DNA of 64,000 nt from Scandinavium manionii (GTDB taxonomy: Bacteria > Pseudomonadota > Gammaproteobacteria > Enterobacterales > Enterobacteriaceae), in the NCBI RefSeq assembly GCF_024764775.1, contig NZ_JALIGC010000039.1, forward strand, positions 620,001 to 684,000, in the 5' to 3' direction. A program made the position numbers and the translations under genes. This document shows, in pieces, positions 43,129 through 51,853 of this stretch. A model generated the notes under the pieces. It had not been told where the DNA came from. It searched no databases and saw only the letters and a list, made by a program, of their open reading frames with translations. How positions within the stretch are numbered: position 1 is the first letter of the stretch; each line of letters starts with the position of its first letter.

Positions 43129-44550
43129 TTACTTCTTACGATTCGATACCGAACTTCCCGCATCCCGCGTCAGCTGTAATGTATCAAACATTCCCACCAG
43201 ACAAATCACCGCGATAAACACAAATGCCAGCCGGAAACTTGCCCCAGGAACCGCGCCAAGCTGCAACCAGTCGCTTATCTTCTCGCCCAGACGAATACCA
43301 ATTGCGCCAAGCGTAATGCCCAGCCCAACGGCGAGCTGCGTCGCGGTGCTGAACAGCGTGTTGGCGTAGCTCATTTGTGCAGAGGGCACGTCGGCGAAGG
43401 CGAGGGTGCTGACACCGGTAAACTGCACTGAGCGGAAAACGCCGCCAAGGTACAGAATCAGCAGCGTCACCCACAGCGGTGTGTGCGGCGTGAGGAAGGC
43501 ACACGCCAGCAGCGCCAGCACGTTCAGCGCACCATTGATCAGCAACAGCTTACGAAAACCGAGCCAGCGAATGAGCGGCGTGGTGGCAGGTTTAATGGTC
43601 AGATTCCCGACAAACACCGCCAGCACCAGCAGTCCGGCATGGAAAGGGTCCATCCCAAAACCGACCTGAAACAGCAGCGGCAGCAGGAACGGTACCGCAC
43701 TTATCGAGGCACGAAACAGCGAGCCGCCGTACATCGTGACCCTGAAGGTCGGCACCTTCAGTGCATCGAGGCGAATCATCGGCCATTCGACGCGTTTGAA
43801 ATGACGCAGCGCAAACAGAAACGTCGCCGCACCCAACGCCAGCAGCGCAAACGGCAGCCAGCTTCGGCCATGTTTCGCGCCGAAGGCTTCCATCGCGTAG
43901 ACCAGGCTCACCATCGCAATCGCCGTGGCAAGGAAACCCGGCAGGTCAAACGGACGGCGTTCGTCGTCACGAATATCTGGAATGATGCGCAGTGCCAGGA
44001 AAATCGCCACCAGTCCAAGCGGCACATTAATAAAGAAGATCCAGCGCCAGTTAGCAAAACTGGTAATGAATCCACCCAACGGCGGGCCGATTATCGGGGC
44101 CACTAACGCGGGCCAGGTGAGCGTCGCGATAGCGGTAATCAGCTGGTGCTTCGGCGTAGTGCGTAGAACCGCCAGACGTCCGACTGGCACCATCAGCGCA
44201 CCGCCCACGCCCTGCAAAATGCGCATTGCGACAAAGCTGTCCACGCTTGTTGCCATCCCGCAGAAAACAGAGGCCAGGGTGAAAATGAACAGCGCCAGGG
44301 TAAACACGTTACGGGCGCCGAAGCGATCGGCAATCCAGCCGCTGGCGGGGATCAGTACCGCAAGGGTGATGAGATACGCGCTGATACCGATATTCAGCGC
44401 GACGGCTTCCACGCCAAAACTTTTCGCCATATCCGGCAGCGCGGTGGCGATCACCGTCCCGTCGAGAAACTCCATAAAGAATGCACCGGCCACCAACAGC
44501 GCGGCCGGTGACAGACCACGGCTCTCCTTCGCGGAGATGTTTTCACTCAT
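43129..44550 (-). CDS. MFS transporter, DHA2 (14-TM) drug:H+ antiporter type
   Basis: A 473-residue polytopic protein with about 14 helices. The N-terminal helix starts LLVAGAFFMEFLDGTVIATALPDMA, typical of EmrB/QacA-like antiporters. MFS motif A is GWIADRFGARNVF and the antiporter motif is ILQGVGGALMVPVGRL. It resembles E. coli MdtD in layout. It probably exports a drug or metabolite; substrate unknown. No adjacent membrane-fusion protein or regulator is seen, and its neighbours are the RpiB-like gene and yecJ. Confidence 0.85.
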   Translation of the reverse strand: MSENISAKESRGLSPAALLVAGAFFMEFLDGTVIATALPDMAKSFGVEAVALNIGISAYLITLAVLIPASGWIADRFGARNVFTLALFIFTLASVFCGMATSVDSFVAMRILQGVGGALMVPVGRLAVLRTTPKHQLITAIATLTWPALVAPIIGPPLGGFITSFANWRWIFFINVPLGLVAIFLALRIIPDIRDDERRPFDLPGFLATAIAMVSLVYAMEAFGAKHGRSWLPFALLALGAATFLFALRHFKRVEWPMIRLDALKVPTFRVTMYGGSLFRASISAVPFLLPLLFQVGFGMDPFHAGLLVLAVFVGNLTIKPATTPLIRWLGFRKLLLINGALNVLALLACAFLTPHTPLWVTLLILYLGGVFRSVQFTGVSTLAFADVPSAQMSYANTLFSTATQLAVGLGITLGAIGIRLGEKISDWLQLGAVPGASFRLAFVFIAVICLVGMFDTLQLTRDAGSSVSNRKK

Positions 44551-44685
44551 GATAAAGCTGCCATATCAAAATGAATCATTGTTTCAGAAGACCATAGCGC
44601 AAGAAAATGCGGGTTTCAGCAGGTTTTTTGATTTCTGGTCAGAAAAATCAGGTTAGTATGGCGCCCCTGAAAAAAGGAGAAAATC

Positions 44686-44940
44686 ATGTCCCAGAATCTG
44701 ACCGCCAACGATGAGCTGGTTTCCGACGTTGTCGCCTGCCAGCTGGTTATCAAACAAATTCTCGACGTTATCGATGTTATCGCCCCGGTTGAAGTCCGTG
44801 AAAAAATGGCCAACCAGCTACGCGCGATTGATTTTAGCGCTCACCCTGCGGGGGCCGACCCGGTTACCCAGCGGGCCATTCAGAAAGCCATTGCGCTGAT
44901 TGAATTGAAGTTCACGCCGCAGGACGGCAGCACGCATTAA
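44686..44940 (+). CDS. yecJ: YecJ (DUF2766) small protein
   Basis: An 84-residue protein with the sequence pattern of E. coli YecJ (MSQNLTANDELVSDVVACQLVIKQILDV onward). It is cytoplasmic and probably helical, with unknown function. A clear AAAGGAGAAAATC ribosome site precedes the ATG. In E. coli it lies between yecR and ftnB, as here, though accessory genes now separate them. Confidence 0.88.
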   Translation: MSQNLTANDELVSDVVACQLVIKQILDVIDVIAPVEVREKMANQLRAIDFSAHPAGADPVTQRAIQKAIALIELKFTPQDGSTH

Positions 44941-44950
44941 TGAAAAAACC

Positions 44951-45016
44951 GATGGCGCTGACGCTTATCGGGCCTGCAGATGCTGTTGTAGGCCTGGCAA
45001 TCGTCAGCGCCACCGG
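44951..45016. repeat. REP/BIME-like inverted repeat
   Basis: GGCGCTGACG and CGTCAGCGCC at the ends and GGCCTGCA / TGTAGGCC inside form a 66-bp interrupted palindrome between the convergent yecJ and Dcu-type genes. The AGGCCTAC-type core and extragenic position are typical of enterobacterial paired REP elements. Confidence 0.65.
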
Positions 45017-45022
45017 GCGCTT

Positions 45023-46366
45023 TTAATACAGTGCCTGAACCAGTAAATAACTCGCCACGCAGGCGCAGCTCACGGAAATCAAGCCCGGCAGAATGAAGCT
45101 GTGGTTGATAATGAATTTGCCAATGCGGGTGGTGCCGGAACGGTCGAAACCGATGCAGGCCAAATCGCTCGGGTAGGTGGGTAAGACGAAATAGCCGTAA
45201 GCGGCCGGGAAGAAAGCAATCAGCATTTTCGGCTCCACGCCAAGCATCAGCCCCATCGGAGCGACGGCAGTCAGTGCGGCGGCTTGACTGTTCACTAGCT
45301 TCGAGACCAGGAACAGCACAATCGCGTAAGTCCACGGGTGGTTTTGCACCACGCCTTCCAGCGCCATTTTTAGCTCGGGCAAATGCGCCTGGAAAAAGGT
45401 ATCGCTCATCCACGCCACGCCAAACACCGAGAAAATCGCCACCATCCCCGCTTTGAATACTGCGCCGTTGGAAATCGCGGCAGCGTTGACTTTGCACACC
45501 ATCAACATCACCGCCCCGGAAATCAGCATCATCATCTGAATGACCAGGTTCATCGACAGCGGCGCTATTTTGCCTTTCACCTCGAACGATGGGCGCAGTT
45601 CCGGCAGGGCGCCGAGCAGCACCACCACTAAAATCCCGGCGAAGAAGATCCACGTCGACCAGTAGGCTTCGCGCGAAAAGCGTTGGTTGAGCAGCGTTTC
45701 GGTGCTGCCGTAAATGAACTCGCGTTGTTTCGGGTCACTGAGTTTGGCCTGAAACTCCGGATCGTCGGCCAACTCTTTACCGCGACGCAGGCTCCACAAC
45801 GCCGCAATCGCCACGCCAAACAGCGACGCCGGCACCGAAACCGCCAGAATTTCGAGGATGCTCCACGCATGGCCGATCCCATGCTGTGCGCCGAGAATCG
45901 ATACCAGCGACACGACCGCCACAGAAACTGGCGAAGCGGTGATAGCCATTTGTGAGGCCACCGACGCCACCGCCATCGGACGTTCCGGGCGAATACCTTT
46001 TTTCAGCGCGATATCGGCAATGATGGGAAACATGGTGTAGACCACGTGCCCGGTGCCGCACAAAAAGGTCAGCGTCCAGGTGGTGAACGGGGCTAAAAGC
46101 GTGATGTGCTGCGGGTGTTTACGCAGCAGTTTTTCAGCACACTGCATCATCACGTTCAGTCCGCCCGCGGTTTGCAGCGTGGCCGCACAGCCGATAACTG
46201 CCAGTATGGTCAGCATCACCTCAACCGGCGGTTTACCTGGCTCGAGCCCAAAAACGAAGCACAGAATAAATAAGCCAATACCGCTAATTAGCCCCAGCCC
46301 CATTCCGCCAAAGCGGGTTCCAACCAGCAAGCACAAAATAATGACTGCAAACTCAAGCGTAATCAT
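45023..46366 (-). CDS. Dcu-family (DcuA/DcuB-like) C4-dicarboxylate transporter
   Basis: A 447-residue membrane protein with ten or more helices. It is aligned with E. coli DcuB/DcuA through GLEPGKPPVEVMLTILAVI, LCGTGHVVYTMFPIIADIA, VSKLVNSQAAALTAVAP and LPTYPSDLACIGFDRSGTT. Dcu proteins exchange fumarate, aspartate or malate for succinate during anaerobic growth. It is probably an extra paralogue, since dcuA and dcuB lie elsewhere in relatives; specificity is unknown. A strong palindrome precedes the start. Confidence 0.87.
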   Translation of the reverse strand: MITLEFAVIILCLLVGTRFGGMGLGLISGIGLFILCFVFGLEPGKPPVEVMLTILAVIGCAATLQTAGGLNVMMQCAEKLLRKHPQHITLLAPFTTWTLTFLCGTGHVVYTMFPIIADIALKKGIRPERPMAVASVASQMAITASPVSVAVVSLVSILGAQHGIGHAWSILEILAVSVPASLFGVAIAALWSLRRGKELADDPEFQAKLSDPKQREFIYGSTETLLNQRFSREAYWSTWIFFAGILVVVLLGALPELRPSFEVKGKIAPLSMNLVIQMMMLISGAVMLMVCKVNAAAISNGAVFKAGMVAIFSVFGVAWMSDTFFQAHLPELKMALEGVVQNHPWTYAIVLFLVSKLVNSQAAALTAVAPMGLMLGVEPKMLIAFFPAAYGYFVLPTYPSDLACIGFDRSGTTRIGKFIINHSFILPGLISVSCACVASYLLVQALY

Positions 46367-46397
46367 CTCTCACCTGTCTCATCCATAAAGAAGACAT

Positions 46398-46422
46398 AAA
46401 GCATTACATTTTGTAATGCTTT
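46398..46422. repeat. Perfect 11-bp inverted repeat upstream of the Dcu-type gene
   Basis: AAAGCATTACA-TTT-TGTAATGCTTT lies 32-56 bp before the Dcu-type start. It could be an operator, or, read from the minus strand (followed by a short TTTAT), a weak AU-rich terminator for ftnB located 108 bp upstream. Confidence 0.6.
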
Positions 46423-46529
46423 TAATTGAGAGGAAGATCGGATTTATAAACAGCAGCAAAAACAGCCTGTTGTGTACATTTTTTTAACAAATAGAGAGGG
46501 GGTGGGGCGGACTATGCCGCCCAAAAAAA

Positions 46530-47033
46530 TTAATGATGACGATGATTCATCACATTGAGCAGATGCTTATCGGTCTGATGCATACAAAGACCGGCTTTTC
46601 TGGCGCTGCGCACTTCATCGAGAATGGTCTGCAGAAGAATACCGTCCTGCTGTTGCTCTTTTTCCAGGGTATTCAGAAAGCGCAGGGTGCTGTCGTCATG
46701 CATCGCTTTGGCTTCAAGGGTTAATGCGCTGAGCGTGCTGATCCGCTGCTGGTGTTCTTCAAGGGTTTTCAGGAACAGGTCTTCAAGGGTCTTACAGCTG
46801 TCATCGCAGGGGGTGGATTCTTTGACCACCGGATAAGCACCGGCCTTTTTCATGAAATCAAAAACGCGCATCATTTGAGTGACGTTGGACTGCGCCTGTG
46901 ACCGCAGAAACGTTGCGGTTCCCGGTAGCTTATGTTCACAACACCACTCGCTCAAATGCAGATAAAAATTGGAGGCACAAAACTCCAGATTCATCTGCGC
47001 ATTGAGTTTTTGAACCATTCCAGGGACTGTCAT
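46530..47033 (-). CDS. ftnB: Ferritin-like protein FtnB
   Basis: A 167-residue ferritin-fold protein. The start MTVPGMVQKLNAQMNLEF follows AAGGATA and gives the E. coli FtnB length; nine extra upstream residues are rejected. Glu17 is kept, but the ferroxidase positions 50 and 53 are Asn and Gln (RSQAQSNVTQMM), as in E. coli FtnB, so it should not form the normal di-iron centre. In Salmonella FtnB has been tied to iron-sulfur cluster repair. Here it carries an added CDDSC motif and a HRHH tail. Confidence 0.9.
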   Translation of the reverse strand: MTVPGMVQKLNAQMNLEFCASNFYLHLSEWCCEHKLPGTATFLRSQAQSNVTQMMRVFDFMKKAGAYPVVKESTPCDDSCKTLEDLFLKTLEEHQQRISTLSALTLEAKAMHDDSTLRFLNTLEKEQQQDGILLQTILDEVRSARKAGLCMHQTDKHLLNVMNHRHH

Positions 47034-47293
47034 AGCAATATCCTTATTCAGCGTTGTCACGTTATTATTTACGCTTCGTTACATGATGTCGTAAATATTC
47101 GATATCACCGTTCTAAAACTCTGTGAAAGCCGATGTTAACGGCATGATGTTCAATGCAATTATATTCTTTTATTAAAATATAAAACTGCGATCTGCTTTG
47201 CATTGATCGCTATTGTTGCTTTTAACGAATATATTTCTGGGCAATATTAAGGGTAATTCCCGCAAGCAAAAATTTGATTTTAAGGAGTGCGAA

Positions 47294-47851
47294 ATGAAAA
47301 AAGTCGCGGTGCTTCTGGCACCTGGATTTGAGGAAGGTGAGGCCATCGTCACCATCGATATTCTGCGTCGTTTGCATCTGGATGTGGAACTGCTTTCCTG
47401 CACCACCACCCGAGGCGTCACCAGCTATCACGGGATCCCAATGGTAGCAGACAGCACGCTCACCGAGCACGTCAGCGTACTGTACGATGCTGTGGTTTTA
47501 CCCGGCGGACCGCAGGGCAGCGTTAATTTAGCGACCAACCCGCAGGTGATTGATTTTGTGGCAACGCACGATGCGGCAGGCAAACTGATTTGCCCAATCT
47601 GCTCTGCGGCGGCACGCGTTCTGAGCGGCAACGGCCTGTTAAAAGGGCGCAACTACGTGTGTTCCGGCGATCTCTGGCAGGACGTTAAAGACGGTCACTA
47701 TGTCGATGCGCCGGTGGTGGAAGACGGCAATTTGATCAGCGGCAAAGGTTTTGGTCACGTGTTCGATTTCGCCTTTACCGTCGCCGCCAGATTACTCGGC
47801 GATGAAGCACCGGTGCGTGAACACGCAGAGCATATTTATTATCGCTGGTGA
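47294..47851 (+). CDS. DJ-1/PfpI family protein
   Basis: A 185-residue single-domain protein. Glu14 (GFEEGEA) and Cys103 in the nucleophile elbow (CPICSAAARVL) are the conserved DJ-1 pair; Cys100 adds a CxxC. Relatives include YajL, glyoxalase III-type and stress proteins, so the activity cannot be named. The ATG at 47294 follows AAGGAG; an upstream 27-residue extension is rejected. It is divergent from ftnB and ends at a terminator before araF. Confidence 0.85.
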   Translation: MKKVAVLLAPGFEEGEAIVTIDILRRLHLDVELLSCTTTRGVTSYHGIPMVADSTLTEHVSVLYDAVVLPGGPQGSVNLATNPQVIDFVATHDAAGKLICPICSAAARVLSGNGLLKGRNYVCSGDLWQDVKDGHYVDAPVVEDGNLISGKGFGHVFDFAFTVAARLLGDEAPVREHAEHIYYRW

Positions 47852-47897
47852 GATAAGGATTTACTGGCCACCGCTATAGATTATTCTGCTAACCCCA

Positions 47898-47928
47898 GGG
47901 TGAATTGTCTGACAAGTCACCCTTTTTT
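47898..47928 (+). terminator. Terminator after the DJ-1 gene
   Basis: GGGTGA / TCACCC outer stem with inner TTGT/ACAA pairing is followed by six T (47923-47928). It is a canonical terminator. Confidence 0.85.
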
Positions 47929-47976
47929 ATGTCATTTATCGCTGAATTTATGCACGCAATTACTGTAATTCTGCGT

Positions 47977-48015
47977 TGTGATGGCGCTCTCTTATGGATA
48001 ATTAATTTCCGGCTA
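47977..48015 (+). promoter_or_regulatory. Candidate CRP/AraC control region of araFGH
   Basis: A CRP half-site TGTGA (47977-47981) and TTATGGATAATT (47993-48004) followed by GGCTA (48011) resemble inverted AraC half-site elements. Spacing differs from the araI1 consensus, so the call rests partly on position 120-160 bp before araF. Confidence 0.35.
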
Positions 48016-48134
48016 TTAATGGTTCAGCAACAATGTACTGATTAGCGAAACCGCTAATGCATTGTTTTGCGAATAATTAAAATAATTTATTCAGATTTCC
48101 CCTACAAAAAAGAACATTAAAGCTGGAGTTAACC

Positions 48135-49115
48135 ATGCACAAATTCACTAAAGCGCTGGCGGTCATTGGCCTGACAGCGGTTATGTCACAATCAGCTATC
48201 GCTGAAACCATGAAACTCGGTTTTCTGGTTAAGCAACCGGAAGAGCCATGGTTCCAGACCGAATGGCGCTTCGCTGATAAGGCCGGGAAGGATTTAGGTT
48301 TTGACGTCATCAAAATCGCCGTGCCGGACGGTGAGAAAACGCTGAATGCCATTGATAGCCTGGCGGCTAACGGCGCGAAAGGGTTCGTCATCTGTACGCC
48401 TGACCCAAAACTGGGGCCTGCGATCATGGCCAAAGCACGCAGCTATGACATGAAGGTCATCACCGTCGACGACCAGTTCGTCAACGCCAAAGGCAAACCG
48501 ATGGACACTGTGCCACTGGTCATGATGGCGGCCAGCGAAATTGGCGCCCGCCAGGGTGACGAACTGTATAAAGAAATGCAAAAACGCGGCTGGGATGTGA
48601 AAGAGACTGGCGTGATGGCCATCACCGCCGATGAACTGGATACCGCCCGTCGCCGCACCACCGGTTCAATGGACGCGCTGAAAAAAGCCGGATTCCCGGA
48701 AACGCAAATCTATAAAGTGCCAACCAAATCGAACGATATCCCGGGCGCATTCGATGCCGGTAACTCACTGCTGGTTCAGCATCCAGGCGTTAAACACTGG
48801 CTGATTCTGGGTATGAACGACAATACCGTACTGGGTGGCGTGCGTGCGACAGAAGGTCAGGGCTTTAAAGCACCAGACGTTATCGGGATCGGCATTAACG
48901 GTGTGGATGCGGTGAATGAACTCTCTAAAGCGCAGCCGACCGGGTTCTACGGTTCACTGCTGCCAAGCCCGGATGTTCACGGCTACAAAACCAGCGAAAT
49001 GCTCTACAACTGGGTGACCAAAGACGCGGAGCCACCGAAATTCACCGCGGTTACCGACGTAGTGCTGATCACTCGCGACAACTTTAAAGCAGAGCTGGCG
49101 AAGAAAGGGCTGTAA
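48135..49115 (+). CDS. araF: L-arabinose-binding periplasmic protein AraF
   Basis: A 326-residue solute-binding protein (E. coli 329). The signal peptide MHKFTKALAVIGLTAVMSQS is cleaved near IAETMKLGFLVKQ. The mature protein has the Peripla_BP_4 fold with conserved EPWFQTEW and IDSLAANGAKGFVICTPDPK. It captures L-arabinose for AraGH. It is first of araFGH; a strong intercistronic hairpin follows and probably stabilises its message for high expression. Confidence 0.96.
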   Translation: MHKFTKALAVIGLTAVMSQSAIAETMKLGFLVKQPEEPWFQTEWRFADKAGKDLGFDVIKIAVPDGEKTLNAIDSLAANGAKGFVICTPDPKLGPAIMAKARSYDMKVITVDDQFVNAKGKPMDTVPLVMMAASEIGARQGDELYKEMQKRGWDVKETGVMAITADELDTARRRTTGSMDALKKAGFPETQIYKVPTKSNDIPGAFDAGNSLLVQHPGVKHWLILGMNDNTVLGGVRATEGQGFKAPDVIGIGINGVDAVNELSKAQPTGFYGSLLPSPDVHGYKTSEMLYNWVTKDAEPPKFTAVTDVVLITRDNFKAELAKKGL

Positions 49116-49129
49116 GGCCTGAGGCTGTC

Positions 49130-49153
49130 GCCCCCGGCACTCGCGCCGGGGGC
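49130..49153 (+). promoter_or_regulatory. araF-araG intercistronic hairpin
   Basis: GCCCCCGGC / GCCGGGGGC with loop ACTCGC is not followed by a T run. It lies 15 bp past araF and 22 bp before araG, placed to block 3' exonuclease decay and favour araF over araGH. Confidence 0.65.
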
Positions 49154-49174
49154 AGAAAAGAATGTGGAGTGTTT

Positions 49175-50689
49175 ATGCAACAGTCACAGCCATACCTCTC
49201 GTTTCGCGGTATCAGCAAAACCTTCCCCGGCGTGAAAGCTCTCACCGACATTAGCTTCGACTGCTATACCGGACAGGTGCATGCGCTGATGGGTGAAAAC
49301 GGTGCCGGAAAATCCACGCTGCTGAAAATCCTTAGCGGTAACTACGCCCCAACGGGCGGGACGCTGGCGCTACGCGGCGAGGAAGTCAGCTTTGCCGATA
49401 CCACCGCTGCGCTCAATGCCGGGGTGGCCATCATTTATCAGGAATTGCATCTGGTGCCTGAAATGACGGTGGCGGAAAACATCTACCTTGGGCAGATGCC
49501 GCACAAGGGCGGGATCGTTAACCGCTCGCTACTGAACTACGAGGCGCGACTCCAGCTGGAACACCTCGGGCTGGATATCGACCCGCAGACGCCGCTCAAA
49601 TACCTCTCCATCGGCCAGTGGCAGATGGTGGAAATTGCCAAAGCGCTGGCGCGTAACGCCAAAGTCATCGCCTTTGATGAGCCGACCAGTTCGCTCTCGG
49701 CGCGTGAAATCGACAATCTGTTTCGGGTTATCCGCGAGCTGCGTAACGAAGGCCGGGTCATCATTTATGTCTCGCACCGCATGGAGGAAATTTTTGCTCT
49801 CAGCGATGCGATCACCGTGTTCAAAGACGGGCGCTACGTGCGTACCTTTGACGACACTAAGCAGGTAAATCACGACCAGCTGGTGCAGGCGATGGTTGGC
49901 CGCGAAATCGGCGATATCTATGGCTGGCAGCCGCGCGAATACGGCGCGGAGCGGTTGCGTCTTGATGACGTCAAAGCGCCGGGCGTGCGTCAGCCGATAA
50001 GCTTGTCGGTTAAAAGCGGCGAAATCGTCGGCCTGTTCGGGCTGGTGGGGGCCGGTCGCAGTGAATTAATGAAAGGGTTGTTTGGCGGTACCCGAATTAG
50101 CGGCGGCCAGGTGATGATTGACGGTCAGCCGGTGGACATTCGCAAACCGGCCCATGCTATTCGCGCCGGGATGATGCTGTGCCCGGAAGACAGGAAGGCC
50201 GATGGGATAATCCCGGTGCATTCGGTACGCGACAACATCAATATCAGCGCCCGTCGCAGGCACATCCGCGCCGGATGCCTGATTAATAACACCTGGGAAG
50301 CCAGTAATGCTGCACACCATATTCAATCACTGAACATTAAAACGCCCGGTGCGGAGCAGCTGATCATGAACCTCTCCGGCGGCAATCAGCAGAAAGCCAT
50401 TCTGGGGCGCTGGCTGTCCGAAGATATGAAAGTCATTCTGCTCGATGAACCGACGCGCGGTATTGACGTGGGCGCGAAGCACGAAATCTATAACGTCATT
50501 TATGCGCTGGCGAGATCGGGTGTGGCGGTACTGTTTGCCTCAAGCGACCTGCCAGAAGTGCTCGGCGTAGCCGACCGCATCGTCGTGATGCGGGAAGGCG
50601 AAATTGCGGGCGAGCTGATGCACGAAAGCGCGAATGAGCAGCAGGCGTTGAGCCTGGCAATGCCGAAAACCACTCAGGCCATAGCCTGA
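49175..50689 (+). CDS. araG: L-arabinose ABC transporter ATP-binding protein AraG
   Basis: A 504-residue protein with two ABC domains. The first has Walker A GENGAGKSTLLK, signature LSIGQWQMVEIA and Walker B VIAFDEPTSS. The second has a degenerate Walker A (GLVGAGRSELMK), signature LSGGNQQKAILG and VILLDEPTRG. It drives arabinose uptake through AraH. The ATG at 49175 matches E. coli; an in-frame GTG two codons earlier is less likely. Confidence 0.96.
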   Translation: MQQSQPYLSFRGISKTFPGVKALTDISFDCYTGQVHALMGENGAGKSTLLKILSGNYAPTGGTLALRGEEVSFADTTAALNAGVAIIYQELHLVPEMTVAENIYLGQMPHKGGIVNRSLLNYEARLQLEHLGLDIDPQTPLKYLSIGQWQMVEIAKALARNAKVIAFDEPTSSLSAREIDNLFRVIRELRNEGRVIIYVSHRMEEIFALSDAITVFKDGRYVRTFDDTKQVNHDQLVQAMVGREIGDIYGWQPREYGAERLRLDDVKAPGVRQPISLSVKSGEIVGLFGLVGAGRSELMKGLFGGTRISGGQVMIDGQPVDIRKPAHAIRAGMMLCPEDRKADGIIPVHSVRDNINISARRRHIRAGCLINNTWEASNAAHHIQSLNIKTPGAEQLIMNLSGGNQQKAILGRWLSEDMKVILLDEPTRGIDVGAKHEIYNVIYALARSGVAVLFASSDLPEVLGVADRIVVMREGEIAGELMHESANEQQALSLAMPKTTQAIA

Positions 50690-50711
50690 AAGCCTGACGA
50701 AGGAGTCAATT

Positions 50712-51692
50712 ATGTCCGCTGTGACAACCTCCGGCCCACGCCGGAATACCTTTAGCGTGGGGCGCATCTGGGATCAGTACGGAATGCTGGTGGTATTCGC
50801 CGTGCTGTTCCTCGCTTGCGCCATATTTGTGCCGAACTTTGCCAGCTTCGTGAACATGAAAGGGCTGCTGTTGGCGATTTCGATGTCCGGGATGGTGGCC
50901 TGCGGGATGCTGTTCTGCCTGGCATCGGGTGATTTCGACCTCTCGGTTGCGTCGGTGATTGCCTGCGCAGGCGTCACCACTGCGGTGGTTATAAACCTCT
51001 CGGAAAGCCTGTGGCTCGGTGTGCTTGCCGGGTTGCTGCTCGGCGCACTCAGCGGGCTGGTAAACGGTTTCGTGATTGCGCGCCTGAAAATCAACGCGCT
51101 GATAACGACCCTGGCCACCATGCAAATCGTGCGCGGTCTGGCGTACATCATTTCTGATGGTAAAGCGGTGGGCATTGAAGACGAGCGCTTCTTTGCCCTC
51201 GGCTACGCCAACTGGCTGGGCCTGCCTGCGCCAATCTGGCTGACGGTAGCGTGTCTGATTGTGTTCGGCTTGCTGCTCAATAAAACCACTTTTGGCCGCA
51301 ATACGCTGGCGATCGGTGGGAATGAAGAAGCGGCGCGGCTGGCGGGTGTGCCGGTAGTACGCACTAAAATCATCATTTTTGTGCTTTCCGGATTAGTCTC
51401 AGCGGCGGCGGGCATTATCCTCGCCTCGCGGATGACTAGCGGCCAGCCGATGACATCGATGGGATATGAATTGATTGTCATCTCGGCCTGCGTACTCGGC
51501 GGCGTGTCGCTGAAAGGGGGGATCGGTAAGATCTCTTACGTAGTGGCGGGGATCCTGATTTTGGGCACCGTTGAGAATGCCATGAACCTGCTGAACATTT
51601 CGCCGTTCTCGCAATATGTGGTGCGCGGACTGATTTTACTGGCGGCGGTTATCTTCGACCGCTACAAGCAAAAAGCGAAACGGGCAGTCTGA
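50712..51692 (+). CDS. araH: L-arabinose ABC transporter permease AraH
   Basis: A 326-residue permease of the RbsC type with about ten helices. The conserved signature GGNEEAARLAGVPVVRTKI and AGIILASRMTSGQP match E. coli AraH (328). It forms the channel for arabinose import. It follows araG by 22 bp and ends the operon at a terminator. Confidence 0.96.
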   Translation: MSAVTTSGPRRNTFSVGRIWDQYGMLVVFAVLFLACAIFVPNFASFVNMKGLLLAISMSGMVACGMLFCLASGDFDLSVASVIACAGVTTAVVINLSESLWLGVLAGLLLGALSGLVNGFVIARLKINALITTLATMQIVRGLAYIISDGKAVGIEDERFFALGYANWLGLPAPIWLTVACLIVFGLLLNKTTFGRNTLAIGGNEEAARLAGVPVVRTKIIIFVLSGLVSAAAGIILASRMTSGQPMTSMGYELIVISACVLGGVSLKGGIGKISYVVAGILILGTVENAMNLLNISPFSQYVVRGLILLAAVIFDRYKQKAKRAV

Positions 51693-51726
51693 TTTCTCCC
51701 CAACTTTTAAGTGTAAGAGCTCACTG

Positions 51727-51754
51727 CGCCAGGGGGTAATTTCCCTGGCGTTTT
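51727..51754 (+). terminator. Terminator of araFGH
   Basis: CGCCAGGG / CCCTGGCG stem with an 8-nt loop followed by TTTT, 34 bp past araH. Confidence 0.75.
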
Positions 51755-51784
51755 CATTTGAAAATGGCGAGCCTGGTCACACTG

Positions 51785-51795
51785 TCTATACTTAC
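51785..51795 (+). promoter_or_regulatory. Sigma-S-type promoter of otsBA
   Basis: TCTATACTTAC is one base from the sigma-S extended -10 consensus TCTATACTTAA. It lies 58 bp before otsB, consistent with the stationary-phase and osmotic induction known for otsBA in E. coli. Confidence 0.7.
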
Positions 51796-51853
51796 ACTGC
51801 TAACGTTTACTTAACATTTACAGAAGGACAGAGGATCCGAGGAGGTATTCAGG

